Position numbers and translations under genes: made by a program. The notes under the pieces were generated by a model. That model was not told where the DNA came from, did no database searches, and was given only the letters and a program-made list of their open reading frames with translations. 64,000 bases of DNA from Polytrichum commune (lineage: Eukaryota > Streptophyta > Polytrichopsida > Polytrichales > Polytrichaceae), in assembly GCA_950295325.1 (NCBI GenBank), contig OX485808.1, positions 22,588,527 to 22,652,526 on the forward strand, given 5' to 3'. Of the stretch, positions 1 to 11,322 are shown one piece after another (the first letter of the stretch is position 1; each line of letters starts with the position of its first letter).

Positions 1-153
1 ACATGGTCCATTCTCACTTCACACTATGCTTGAGGGCCCGTGACTACATAAAAACGGCTTTCCCAACACCCATGGTACGGCCTTTGGATGAGAGTCAAGG
101 GTCCTCACCATTACAAGGTCACGGCTCTTGGCTCATGTGTGAAGTGGCCCTAA
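1..153. mobile_element. End fragment of a Tourist-like MITE (family L), cut by the window edge
   Basis: The stretch ending near 153 (ATGTGTGAAGTGGCCCTAA) matches the right terminus of the complete copy at 6830-7332. The other end lies before base 1. Tourist/PIF assignment comes from the complete copy, which has TTA target duplications. Confidence 0.55.
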
Positions 154-171
154 GGTGGTGCAAATGTCTTC

Positions 172-400
172 CATGTATGAAGATAGAAATCAGGAGGACT
201 ACAATTGTTTTGGATAATTTTATTCCTTAGATTGAAAAACACTGTGAATTTTATGAAGCCAAATATTGGTCCAAAATATATTACCAATGTCTAGAGTCCT
301 CATAACCGCTCATTTTCACCACTTATTACTCCTCACTTTAGCACTCAAAGTCATAACATGTGTCACGGCATTATTGATTCCGCCCTAATTCAAATTCAAT
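172..400 (+). repeat. Dispersed repeat M, copy 1 (inverted relative to 9130-9372)
   Basis: Read in reverse complement, this segment matches 9130-9372 over about 230 bp. Shared blocks include the fragment around 'ccaatgtctagagtc' here and 'gactctagacattgg'-type sequence there, and the 'catgtgtcacggcattatt' block. It has no coding capacity. It is probably an old transposon fragment; the family was not recognised. Confidence 0.6.
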
Positions 401-1019
401 CCTAACTAGATCGATATTATGGTACCCTACACATTGCCGACGAGGTCTTGATTGGGAATAGGTGCCTCTACTATATATTCTAAATTGTACTTAGGGCTCT
501 AGATTTTTTTCGTGGAGCTCTTGTGGAACATGACACCCGATTAGACCATGTCACAATGTGCTATTGCAACCTACACTTTGACCGTGAAGAAGTTTCATGG
601 GTGGATTGCAAGCGTTGCATTTGTGGTACGGACAAGAACTTGAAACCTCACGATTTCACATGTTTTGTAACATGTTATGTTTTGGGCATCTTTAAATGTG
701 CAAGGATGTTCTAGCTAGGGATTGACATTGAGAGTTTTTCTTGAAAATTCCACGTTGCCATGGATTTGGTTTCTAAGAGGACTAAATATTATGAGCCTTG
801 GCATTGGGAAATTCAAGTAAGGATATGGAGTGCTTTGTTTAAGAGTTTTCACCAATTTTGGACGAGAATCACAAAAAGTCATGGACATGGCAAGTCTATT
901 AGAGGATTTATCATTTTTTACTTCCTGCAATTTTCTTCAAGCTGAAGTTCTTGAAGTGGATACTTCTTCTAATTGTGTAATGTATGACCGAGGATCCTAG
1001 AGGTTGTGGTCAACGTCCG
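401..1019. other. No gene seen
   Basis: AT-rich DNA with only short chance reading frames and no recognisable protein, RNA gene or repeat structure. Confidence 0.5.
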
Positions 1020-1650
1020 AAAAGTTTTTGAAGTTATTAAGGTTAATTGCCTACCTCTTTAAAAGGGCATAGGCTATTTCCCTCATGGCATAGGTTGCAT
1101 CATACAATATCAAATTTTTGTAAGTTGAAAACCTTTTGAGTTTTTAAGTTACCCGTCAATTGCCTTCAAAACTAATTTTAGTAGGTTAAAATCCTTCATA
1201 TCTTTTAATGTTGTAGGCTTTAAATTCAAAATTTGAGTACTAAGTGGTATCCTTGGCAGGAATTGAACCTGACTAAGCCCTTCACCACGTTTAAAGGCCA
1301 AGGATTAAGCAACTCTTTTTTAAAGAGTTGATTATAAGTTATGAAAGGTTGCTAAAATTCAAATGAGTTTAAGGGTGAAAGTCCTCACCATCCTTTGATT
1401 CAACCTCTACTCTTCCTGCAAGATTGTAGCCTAAAGATATGTACTTAGGCCAACTAATTTCCCAATTTGAAGAAGGATGAATGGCTAAAATCCTCTCTTT
1501 AAAAAAAATTGTAGGCAAAATTTCCTACATGTTTTTTATCACATAGGTTGATATCCTATGTTTTTAAATTGTCCATAGGCTCTTTGTCCTACACTTTCAA
1601 AATTTTATAGGCTAAGTCACAAATTTTGTAGGCTGCATTTGTATTAGCCT
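1020..1650. repeat. Degenerate minisatellite-like tract
   Basis: A short motif resembling 'gtaggctaaaatcct' followed by a T-run recurs about ten times at irregular 30-60 bp spacing (for example near 1064, 1098, 1183, 1214, 1511, 1546, 1573, 1606, 1628). Copies are strongly diverged, so this looks like an old tandem array. No gene is seen in it. Confidence 0.4.
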
Positions 1651-2359
1651 TAGGCTCTTGCCGGACGCTGCTTGTGGTCTATTAGGTGGAAAATCCTCCA
1701 CTAAGGAGAGGCTAATGCTAATGACTATTTGTGCCTCGAGCCATTTATGAGAATGGTTGATCCTTTCGTTATTTTGTTGTAACGATTCAACGGTCTCCAT
1801 TAAGATGAATCCCATGAAAGTTTTGTTGTTTCTTGTACTATACGTTTGTTCCACATTATGAGGAAAACTATGATTGCATTACAAAGCACCATGTTCACAC
1901 TTATGGGCATCTCCTACTCTCACAATATTCACATTGATGTGCACATCATAATTGCCTAAACTTGTTGGTATCGATGGTCATTTGAGTTGAATGTTAGCTT
2001 ATTTCTTTATTTTCTTCTTTGCCACATTGCACTTTGATTGATGAATTGTCCACAACAAGAGTTGTAATTGCAAATAAAACATGCATTTATATGTTGTAGA
2101 TCCATGGTTCACTTGCTTTAGTTTTGCATGTTGATTTATATGGCCCAATTGTTACATGTAGCAACTATTTACTACTTTGAATGATACCTCTATTGTCGAA
2201 TTGCCTAATGATGTCGTTTACGGGAGTTCTAGGAATTCAAAATGCCCTCCGGAGGTGGATTACACAACAGGAGATGCCTTGCCTTAACAAACAAAAATTA
2301 GGGCCAGGTCTTTACGGATTTATTTAGTTGGCCTCTTCTTTCAATATGGTCAAGTGATG

Positions 2360-2586
2360 CAATACCCGGGGAGGTTTTTGAGCATAATCGGTCAAAATCC
2401 TAGTGTTTTGAAGTCCAACTGGTTAGATGTTTTGATCTTTTAGTTTTTCTTTATTGATATGAAGCATACTCTATAGGTTCCTCTACAACTATCGGTGATT
2501 TTTCTTGAAATCTTCAACTTCATTTGGTTACTTATGAAACTCAACCGTTTCATTTGTAACCAACGGTCAATTCTCCATGTTCATTG
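2360..2586 (+). mobile_element. hAT-like MITE, family E, copy E1
   Basis: The left end carries CCGGGGAGGTTTTTG and the right end TTCTCCATGTTCATTG, the family's termini. It is flanked by 8-bp near-duplicates aagtgatg (2352-2359) and aggtgatg (2587-2594), seven of eight identical. An 8-bp duplication together with ends starting CA points to the hAT superfamily. The 227-bp element encodes nothing. Confidence 0.8.
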
Positions 2587-2599
2587 AGGTGATGGGTCT

Positions 2600-3120
2600 T
2601 AAATGGTTAGTTTTTCTTTGACTAACCCACTTCTCGTAGGATATGAAACATGTGATAAGTACACGATGATTAGCAATTCTAAATCGAGGTCATCACACTT
2701 TCCTCATAATAGGTCGGAGCTCGTACATTGAATATGTATCTTCTTATTCATTATCAAAGTGATAATTGTGTGCTCATTATATGGTTATATAAGTTCCTCC
2801 CAATAATGTTGGGTTTTGAACCTAAAATGATTATCATATTTTGAGCACGCAATCCAGTCTCTTTTAAAAGACATGTTTTTGTGATGTTTGTTCTTAGAGT
2901 TGCACCCAAAGCACATACCACTCAAATGTAGGTGTTTGATTATGATAAGTAACCAAATTAGGTATAACACTACTTTTGTAGCCCAAGGGGTGATTTTGAT
3001 TGGTCCTGAATACTTCAAGAATTGTCACATACATCCACTTCAAATCTCAAAACTCAAGTAACTTGTGTCAATCTTCTTACTAGCACATTCAACCAACCCA
3101 TAGGAGGCATAAAACTATAT
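2600..3120 (-). mobile_element. MITE-like family F, copy F1 (reverse orientation)
   Basis: It matches, in reverse, the recurring family F block (35025-35425, 36190-36600, 38335-38740 and others): the 'cacttctcgtaggatatgaaac', 'gtgctcattatatgg' and 'atattttgagcacg' landmarks appear in the same order. It is non-coding; the superfamily was not determined. Confidence 0.65.
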
Positions 3121-3270
3121 TTAGACATTGTGAAATGTGGAACCTTATTTTAACCACCCATGAAAAGAAGTTACCAGATTAGTTCTTGATCGAAAATATG
3201 GCACCATGTAGATTCCCGATGGGTCCTGATCAAGAATACACGATTCTACTCTAGTAAATTCCAAAGTTGT

Positions 3271-5140
3271 GTCTGTTAGCGAGAGAGAGAGCTGACCAAT
3301 CTTGTCAAGATTATTCTCTTTGTTAGAGTAGGATCTTTCATCCCTCTTGTAGAGTCAGGTTATGTAATGACAACATACATCCCATTTTGAATAGGGTCCT
3401 GATAATCCCTTGGTACTTTATGTCTTCATTTCTTACATTCTTTTAGAGCCGGACGTCATTCTGTCCTTCCTTGGTAACACTCTTGGTCACTACCGAGGTT
3501 TGTGATGTTTTAATCTGTACCTTGATCAACAGAAGCTGTTCTGCGAGCACAGGTGACCCCTAGACTCAAATGGTAGTTACTTCATTTTCAAGTGTCAGAA
3601 TCCAACCATTTGTCGTAAGAAGCTTTTATAAAAGCATTAAATCCGTAATTTCGTTCCTGACTATAGCAGCTTGTTACCACATTCTTGTACCAAGTATGTA
3701 TGTAAGAATTCTATCACATATATTTTTCTGAACTATTTGTAGATCGGCAATAGTTGCACAGATCTATGTGTTAACCTTCGCATCTTTAGTTTCCTCTCAG
3801 ACTTGCTACACATTGATTAGCATGTCTGCACACTTTAATAGACATTTGTTATTGTCACTTTGTGCCTACTGAATACAGTCATTTGAAAGTATGAGAAAGA
3901 CTTGACCAATTTATTAGTAGTCATAACTTCTGACTTCAGTCAGTCAGGTGGTCACCATATGAGGACTTAGGGGAAATCCTAAGTACCTTTTTCCTCTACC
4001 CTCCATCCTTACTCTCATCTGGTTATTTGCTTTATCGGTGAGGACTTGTCTCAGACGTCCATCAACCGTATACTATAAAAGAAAAATAGCAGATCATATA
4101 TTGTCCTGTCTGTTTTATTGGAAACTGTATTTCAGCAGAGAACTATCCACAATATCTGCGTAGCGTTTTTGAGCTATAACAAAGAATTCAGATCCCCTTA
4201 TATCGGGTATTTTATCAGTCAAAATGTATATAGTAGATACTGTTTTTTCCAAGAAAGATATACTCGTAGTAAGTATTCCATATTTCAAGAACAATTTTCT
4301 TGGGGAATTATTCATGAGTAGACAATTCTTCGAATGGTGCATAGCACTTGTAGAAGAGGTCCTCACCTGTGCCCATGCTCCCCACAATTACAAGAAGTGT
4401 TAGTAGAGCGTACAACAGGTGTCACAAGACCTCTTACTTGTTATCGATGTCAACAAGGCTATACTTCATCCTTGGAATAGGTAAATATCTTTTTTATCTA
4501 CTTATATAGCATGGAAATATTAAAATATCCATATGAATTATTTCACATATGTAAAATCTCAAATATATATCAAGCATTCATATGTGACTGAACCATTTTG
4601 ACCATGATTTGTTTTTAGAAGAAACAAAACATAATTGCCACCTTGAGCTCGTCCTTGGATGAGTTGGGTGTGCTCATCTTGCTGTGAATTCTTGAACCTA
4701 TGAGGTTCTTTTAATGATAAGATTGGACAATTCTATCCGTTACTCAACCACTTCTCACGAATTCCTGTCTTCTGCTGTTCCCTCGGAGTAAATCAGTAAT
4801 TGCTACCGATACTGTGCTTACTGTGGATGATACAGTAGCTTCACTTCAGTACTCCTGCTAAGTCTGATCAGAAATCAAGCTATCCTTCACTCGAACAATC
4901 TCAGTACTTCGATAAGCAGCTACAGACGGGAAGTCCCCAAATCCTGTCTCTGTTTACTGGACTGCTAACTCTGTGGTAGAGGAACTGCTGTCAGACTAGC
5001 ACTGTGGGAGAGGAACATACTTGCTTTCCCCGAACCCTTCGGCCTTTTGTATTGTAATTTTTCCTTTTTATTTTTAACCGGGCTGCCCGGAATAGCATAT
5101 TTGGTGTATCAGAGTACCAGATTTTCAAGAAGTAGAGAGA
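3271..5140 (+). mobile_element. Putative LTR (solo or truncated LTR-retrotransposon relic)
   Basis: This block differs in texture from the surrounding MITEs. It has a TATA-like box (ctataaaag, about 4074-4082), a T-rich polyadenylation-like zone (about 5047-5080) and a small palindrome (accgggctgcccgg), and ends near 5097 in ...aatagca. Next comes TTGGTGTATCAGAG, close to the initiator-tRNA-Met primer site TGGTATCAGAGC used by Copia elements. No gag/pol reading frame follows, so this would be a solo or truncated LTR. The 5' boundary (tgttagcgag, 3271) is a guess. Confidence 0.35.
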
Positions 5141-6216
5141 GCTGACTTTTCAATGCTTTTTGCAAAGCTTGAACTTCCTCTTTTCAGAGGCCTAATCCTT
5201 CAATGTCTTCTTCATTGCAATGCAAGGGTGGGTGGGTGGGAACTTTTTCATAACCCTCATTACCTCAAATCTAACCTTCTCATCATATCATTTTAAGGCT
5301 AAGTATGTTCACTGCTCTTTGTAAATGCCCATGTCTAATTGTATGTAAACAATACAAACATGTAGTAATGCGATATACTGTACTTTCATAAGTATTTGTA
5401 TCATACTTAGGGTTTCAGTACTCATACATAGTTCCTAAGTACTTCAAAAACAAATTGTGGCTGACCCCAACATATCTTTGTAGATTTAATTACCTCTCTT
5501 CATGCATTGCTCCAACAAGGATGTACCCTAACTATTATATATATGGAAAACATACCAGGAGATATGCCTAGTAGTATCAACCAAAAGAAATACATAAAAT
5601 GTCATATTCACAATACTTCGTAGTATTGTAAGTGTGAAGGGCCTGCCTCACCTGTGCCCATGCAACCAACCAACAAATAATTGAGGATTAGTTACGTACA
5701 CGAGGTAAATAACAGCAGGACCCAGTTGTTATCCATGTCACACACATCAAACATACATTACATGCATAGTAGTATTGCTAATAGTAACACTCATTACAAA
5801 ATGTCAAATGGGTGTTCAAACCTGTTCTTTAGCCATGATTGTATCACCACAAGTAGAATACTCTCCTTGGTGAATAGCCTAAGTATCCTCTACTTCACTT
5901 AGCACACGTATCTAGTATCCCAGTAAGTGTGCTCCAAGTAACCTCACCAAGCCCTTGTGCGAATGGTAAAAAAGAGCCTCTTTTAGGGTTTACGGGTTTA
6001 TATTGGGGATCTTACCCAAGGTAAGTTCTGTACAACCCTAATTTTACCACGTGTTAGGGATGTGTTCTACATCCTTAACCCTAGTTACCTTGTATCATTC
6101 ATCTATACTTATGAACACTTAGTCCATACAGTAACTATTTTTTTATTTATGTGTGCATGATAGGTATAAAGTAAAGGAATACAAGCTTAAACAAAATATA
6201 TGGCTTTAAACAAGAG

Positions 6217-6219
<3 letters not shown>
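5141..6219. other. No gene seen; short repeated block
   Basis: Only small chance frames. A fragment beginning 'ctcacctgtgcccatgc' at about 5649 resembles a block at about 4366 inside the putative LTR, so part of this stretch may belong to the same element family. Confidence 0.4.

Positions 6220-6253
<34 letters not shown>
6220..6253. repeat. (GA)n microsatellite
   Basis: Uninterrupted AG/GA dinucleotide run of about 34 bp. Confidence 0.97.
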
Positions 6254-6255
<2 letters not shown>

Positions 6256-6826
6256 CCCAACCTCGAGTGTTGGCGTGAATGAGGGACGCTTCACCTTATC
6301 AAAATTGTGAGCTCACATGTGAACCCATAACATGTTTAATAAATGTTCTAGAGAAATGATAAAGACATGCAAGTTACGATAAGATAACCAAAAGAAAAGT
6401 ATAGACATGGCAAGTATCAAATGACTATCATGATAAACATTATACAAATGCCCGCATTGTCCAAGGCATGATCCAATCTATGTTTAAAGGCCATGTTTGT
6501 CCAAAAGCATGAAAACATGGCTTTGTAGACCCTTATCCCAAACAATCTAGCCTTATCCCTAGTCCTCCTACTAGTCTTCCTTACCCCCCAATGCTCCCAT
6601 TGGTTTCCGATATGTAATTCTTATATTTATGAGACCTTCCCAAACGTTATTTTCACGATTGAACACGTGCCACACATTGGACTAGTAGGTTCCACATGTG
6701 CTTACGAGATTGGCCAATTTTTATCGAAACAATTGGAATTTTACATAACATTATTCAGCAGTGTAGAGGAGTTCCACGGGCCATTGTGCCCAAATTATCC
6801 CATAAAGATGCAACTTTCTTGTAGAT
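6254..6826. other. No gene seen
   Basis: AT-rich intergenic DNA without recognisable coding or repeat structure. Confidence 0.5.
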
Positions 6827-6829
6827 TTA

Positions 6830-7332
6830 GGGCCACTTCACACACGAGCCAAGAGCCATGACCATGAAGTTGTGAGAGCCCAAAAGAAAGTGTGCAAAGG
6901 TTGTCCCAACACACCTCCAAAATCATGTAGTGTGGTCACAAACCCTCAAGTGTAGTGTGAAGTCATATGTGACCATACCCTAAACCAAATGCTATTTTAA
7001 TGAATTCCTATTCATGCAGGTCTTCACACATGATAAAATTAGAATACATCAACGGTTGTGAGTGTTCAAAGTGCCATGGTCTCCTAGTTTTGTGTCAAGC
7101 CTACCTTCAAGAGGTGGTTTTTGAAAATAATCCAAGTGACCATGACAAATGATCCATTCCATGCCATATAAGAATCCATGTAGACTTTACGTCTATTTTG
7201 CATTCACATACTCCGTTGGTCCCTCGATCAAGCGTGGTTGAAGCGAGCTTGGACCGGCTCCGCCTTTTCCACCAATGAGAGTGCTTGAAGTGTAATGGTC
7301 ACGGGCTCTCAGTCTCTTGTGTGAAGTGGCCC
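6830..7332. mobile_element. Tourist-like (PIF/Harbinger) MITE, family L, complete copy
   Basis: Terminal inverted repeats GGGCCACTTCACACA and TGTGAAGTGGCCC bound a 503-bp non-coding element. It is flanked on both sides by TTA (6827-6829 and 7333-7335), the 3-bp target duplication typical of PIF/Harbinger elements. The fragment at 1-153 is another copy. Confidence 0.85.
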
Positions 7333-7335
7333 TTA

Positions 7336-7633
7336 GTTAATATTTAAATAGCATGTCGTTGCCACATCAATGTCGAGCTTATTATTGGCCTAATATATTG
7401 AGCATATATTAAACAAACACCCATGGAAGCAAGCCAACCTTGGAAAAGCTTGCCAAGATCCCATAGCATCTACATGTAACCCTTGCTTTTTGTTATCACA
7501 ATTACAAGATGACACGTGTATGTGAATGGTTGGCCTCCAATGGTCATTGGGATGGCCCACATCAATGGTCACGCGGTGTCAACCGGGTAGCTGCTTAGTT
7601 TCCCCAATCATGCTTACTAATTATTATGTACCA
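7336..7633. other. No gene seen
   Basis: Short AT-rich spacer between two MITEs. Confidence 0.5.
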
Positions 7634-7634
7634 C

Positions 7635-7962
7635 TACACTAAATAGGATATTTAGTGTTTGATACACTAAATACAAACGCATACACTAAATATCAATAAC
7701 CCTATGAAAGTAAGTAACATCAAATGTAAAGTCAAACACTAAATATCAACTTTGGTAATATGTGGAAGTTACATGTTTGAATTTAGTGTTAGTAAGGATA
7801 TTGAAAAAAATAAAATGAAAATGAAAGAAAAGGAGAACTCCAACATATCTTCTAGCATATCTTTTAACACTAATTGTCATAAAAAATGAAAATTAGTGTT
7901 GAGCAAGGTAGGGTGGTAACAACATTAAATAGAATCAAACACTAAATATCTTATTTAGTGTA
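7635..7962 (+). mobile_element. MITE family A, copy A1
   Basis: The ends are TACACTAAATA and, at the right, its inverse TATTTAGTGTA. Inside are further copies of cactaaatat and the landmarks 'gaaagtaagtaac', 'gaaaattagtgttgagca' and 'ggtagggtggtaacaac'. The same order is found at 28312-28635 and, inverted, at 37522-37834. Non-coding, about 328 bp. Confidence 0.8.
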
Positions 7963-8195
7963 CCAAGTTGCTAGGATGTTAATAGAAATGGAACTCCGCC
8001 ATAAAGCTGAATAATCTTATGTAGCCTTGCACCCATATATTTATGTAGTTTTCAATTGATGTTGGCGTACATGGGGAACCCATCATTGTCCGTGGGACAT
8101 AGCCATGTTTATGGCTCGTAAAGATATGTACTCCAGAATCGATACTAAATTAGAATTTTGCAAGAGTATTTATGATGATCTTGTTATTTCGAAGG

Positions 8196-8344
8196 GCATA
8201 ACATTACTTAGTTAATGAGTTGTGTTCAATTGTCTTGACTTTATATTTAGACTGTAGCACTGGGATTCCAACATCTGGAGGCTTTATTCTCAACTTTTAT
8301 TATAGGGCTCATGAACACAACTCATTAGCTGAGTAATGTTATGA
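8196..8344. repeat. Inverted repeat with arms of about 34 bp
   Basis: Arm 1 (about 8196-8229, containing taatgagttgtgttc) is nearly the reverse complement of arm 2 (about 8311-8344, gaacacaactcatta), with a loop of about 80 bp. It may be a very short MITE. An arm-like fragment (aataatgttatgtggc) also occurs near 25450. Confidence 0.6.
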
Positions 8345-8574
8345 GGCACGTCATCCCCTCTTCTCGATGCAATAGTGTGAAGGAGGTGGAAGTGGAAGCT
8401 TGAGGCCTCCCTCTAAGTTAGTTGGGAATCTCAAAGAAACGATTGGGTTTGGATTGTTGAGACACACTTGTGTATGAATTTGTGTATCTTTAGATTTTAT
8501 TTATGAAAAGAGTAAGAATGAAAAGAAGGTGCTAGTAAAAAAAAACTCATTCGGCGTGCCAAGAGATGCTATAA

Positions 8575-8845
8575 AGGCTCATTCACACGGGGTCCCAAGT
8601 CCTAAGTCCCAAGTCACTTGAGGTCAATCCGTGCAATCTCAACTGTTGAGAGCATGGAAGTTGGGACTTATCACTTCACATGGGGTCCCAAGTCCCAAGT
8701 CCCAAGTCCAAGTATGACATGGATGTCTACATGGCAACATTTTTTGGAGGCGAGACTTGGGACTTGTATTGAGAGTTGGGTCGAGCAAAAGCTAGACCCA
8801 ACTCTCAACATAAGTCCCAATGTTTTTTTTGCATAAAATAATCAA
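8575..8845 (+). mobile_element. Tourist-like MITE, family G, copy G1 (degraded ends)
   Basis: It shares the internal blocks 'gatcaatcc', 'gttgagagcatg', 'agtatgacatggatg' and 'agctagacccaactctca' with the complete copy at 51512-51874. It contains an internal run of the 7-bp word cccaagt. The ends do not show the clean inverted repeats seen in the second copy. Confidence 0.65.
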
Positions 8846-9004
8846 GATCCAACTTTAATGAATGTGGTTGTTCATCCTTTCCAAAGCATGAACTGCAAAA
8901 AAAAAATGGGGAATATATGTGCGTGTGTGTGTGATTTTGTGAACAAGGTAATCAATGGAACATCATGATAGAAGATGAACTCCATGGCACCCACTTAGAA
9001 GTCA

Positions 9005-9007
<3 letters not shown>

Positions 9008-9083
<76 letters not shown>
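9008..9083. repeat. (GA)n microsatellite, about 38 units
   Basis: Uninterrupted GA run of about 76 bp, the longest perfect microsatellite in the window. Confidence 0.98.
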
Positions 9084-9089
<6 letters not shown>

Positions 9090-9129
9090 ATGTATAGTAT
9101 AAGCACCTATTTATGGTCAGGACCTCATC

Positions 9130-9372
9130 AGGAACTTAAGGGTGCCATAATTTTGATAAGACTGGAACCAATAATGTCATGACACATGTCCCTGGTTTTG
9201 ATACTAAAGCGAGGAGAAACGAGTGCTCAAAAATGAGCGGTTGTGGCAAACTCTAGACATTGGTAAAATGTTCATGCCAACTTTTGACTTCAGTAACTCA
9301 CAATAATTTTAATTGAAAGAATAAAATTACCAAAAAATTACAATCGTCTTGATTTCTATCTTTCTACATGGA
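9130..9372 (-). repeat. Dispersed repeat M, copy 2 (inverted relative to 172-400)
   Basis: The reverse complement matches 172-400. It ends near a fragment, 'atttctatctttc', that mirrors 'gaagatagaaat' at 177. Non-coding. Confidence 0.6.
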
Positions 9373-9571
9373 AAATTTTGACATTGCCTTATACTTCTCC
9401 GGATTTGGTGCATAATCTCTTAAGTGATCGGTTATGGATGCCTCTACTCTAAGTGTTGCGCACTTCAATAATCTCTTGATTACAGTGGGCTACACTACAT
9501 GTCACTGATGTCACCTACAATGGGTCAAATTAAGCATTGCAAGCATGCATGGAACATGTTTCAATCAAATC

Positions 9572-9922
9572 TTATGTTAATAATTGAGATCTCTTTTCTA
9601 TGTTATGGTGACCACTTCTTAGTCTTAGTCCCTCCAAATTGTACCTTTTTTCATACCACGCCGCCACGGTTAATTTAAACATTGACATGATATGGCTATC
9701 ATGTGAGCCAAAAGGATGAAGATTTTGGATATCGTGTTCAATGATAAGTTTCATAATGGATTGACTAGGAGCTAACTTCAACTTAATTTGCCAGGATGTA
9801 GATAAAGATGGCTTCAATATTGAATGACATTTGATTATTTTAGGGTTAATCCCAAACTCCAAATCCACATGAGTTCCTTCAACTTGTGGAAGCCGTGAAT
9901 ACCTGCCCAAAAGCAAACCCAT
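9572..9922 (-). CDS. Unrecognised 116-codon reading frame
   Basis: ATG-initiated open frame of 116 codons ending in TAA or similar at 9572. I recognise no domain, signal peptide or membrane segment, and codon use is AT-rich, unlike the GC-rich exons of the confident genes here. It starts four bases from the end of a MITE (9929-10460), so its upstream region is transposon DNA. It is most likely a chance frame; transcript evidence would be needed to accept it. Confidence 0.12.
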   Translation of the reverse strand: MGLLLGRYSRLPQVEGTHVDLEFGINPKIIKCHSILKPSLSTSWQIKLKLAPSQSIMKLIIEHDIQNLHPFGSHDSHIMSMFKLTVAAWYEKRYNLEGLRLRSGHHNIEKRSQLLT

Positions 9923-9928
9923 AACTTA

Positions 9929-10460
9929 GGGCCGGTTTACACCATGGACCATGAAGTAGGACCATGGAAGATAGGTTTTTTTCCATGGTCTGATTTCATG
10001 GTTCAACTTTCATGGTCCGATTTCTTAAAGATTCAATTTACAAAGCCTTTGGGCCTCTCACTAGGTGAAAACTGACTGTGGATCAAGAGGAACGACCATG
10101 CACCAAAAGGGAATGTGCTACTTTATTTTTCAATATATGTCCAAAAAGGGCAATTTTGAGTAAAAAAAACTCAAGTTTGACCAGTCTCTTGTCTTCTCTT
10201 GCCTTCATCTTCTCTTCCCCAAAAATAGTTTCTTAAGAGTTTCTTTTGTCATGTGCCCCTTGCCTTTTTCTACTAGAGCACCTCTTTTGCCTTTCCCGTC
10301 ACAAAATTCATTGGACCATGTCAGTGGATAATGTAGGCCTTAAAATATGTCTTTTGTTTCCTTGGTGTAAACCGAAGTGGACCCTGGACGAGTTCAACAG
10401 CCAATCACATATTCTACATGACCTTGGGAGGATTTCATGGTCCATGATGTAAACAATCCC
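9929..10460. mobile_element. Tourist-like MITE, 532 bp
   Basis: The ends are GGGCCGGTTTACACCATGG and, inverted, CCATGATGTAAACAATCCC, flanked by TTA on both sides (9926-9928 and 10461-10463). No transposase frame is present. It is related in its terminal sequence to the element at 61894-62223 (GGGTGGGTTTACACT). Confidence 0.8.
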
Positions 10461-10463
10461 TTA

Positions 10464-10944
10464 GTCTAAAAGCCACAAAGAGATTAAAGCTTATGCACCC
10501 AGGATGGATTTTGACCTATATTAATGAGCACGTATTTATGTGGGTAGTACAGTCACTTGGTAACCCCTTTATTCCATGAAATGACCACTTATGACATGAC
10601 ATATTATGAGGATCAAAAAGGAATTTTATTGGCTTAATTAAACCATAGGCAACAACTCGACCCCACCTAAGGACTTGTTTGTTATAGAAATTCCGGCATT
10701 AGTACTGCTAAACTATGTAGAAATTTCATCCAAACTCTTAATAATGCAAAATCAAAGTGTGGCTTACTCCTCATACATTTGCATATCATTTAGTAACATG
10801 TAGAATTTTGAAGGCCAACGGAAGTGGTTGTAGAATTTTAAAATGCACCCACCTTTCAAAGAGCAGGACGTAAACAACATGATTTCGCCAAAGAGATTGG
10901 ATCATGTCCATTCAATGTCCAATTTTTGAATGCCAAGTATTGCA
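10464..10944. other. No gene seen
   Basis: AT-rich spacer; nothing recognisable. Confidence 0.5.
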
Positions 10945-11322
10945 CTACACTAAATATGATAGTTAGTGTCATATGGTATTCTATGTCACAATGGTAACTT
11001 TTCGGATGACACCTCTTATGAATAAGCGAAAAAATATTGTCATGGATGATGGATGAATTCATCCATTGGCCAAAACCCTACCTTCTCTTGTCAACAACTT
11101 GTGATGAAATATTGTCATGGATGATTAAAATTTGGATGAAAATTTACTTGATAAGTGATAGTAATTGTAACACTGTAAATCTATAATCCCACCCAATAAA
11201 TTACATGGAATGACAAATAATGATGGGTTAACATCTAGTGTTGGTGAGTTACACCGCAGTTTACAATTAATATTGAGCAAGAAAATTAGAATTGATGACA
11301 CTAAATATCATATTTAGTGTAG
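10945..11322 (+). mobile_element. MITE family B, copy B1 (complete)
   Basis: The ends are CTACACTAAATATGATA and, inverted, TATCATATTTAGTGTAG. Landmarks inside are 'attgtcatggatgat' (twice), 'ggccaaaaccctaccttctc' and 'aagtgatagtaattg'. Related copies lie at 18323-19096 (inverted and interrupted), 41716-42310 (interrupted) and 59985-60262 (partial). Confidence 0.8.
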
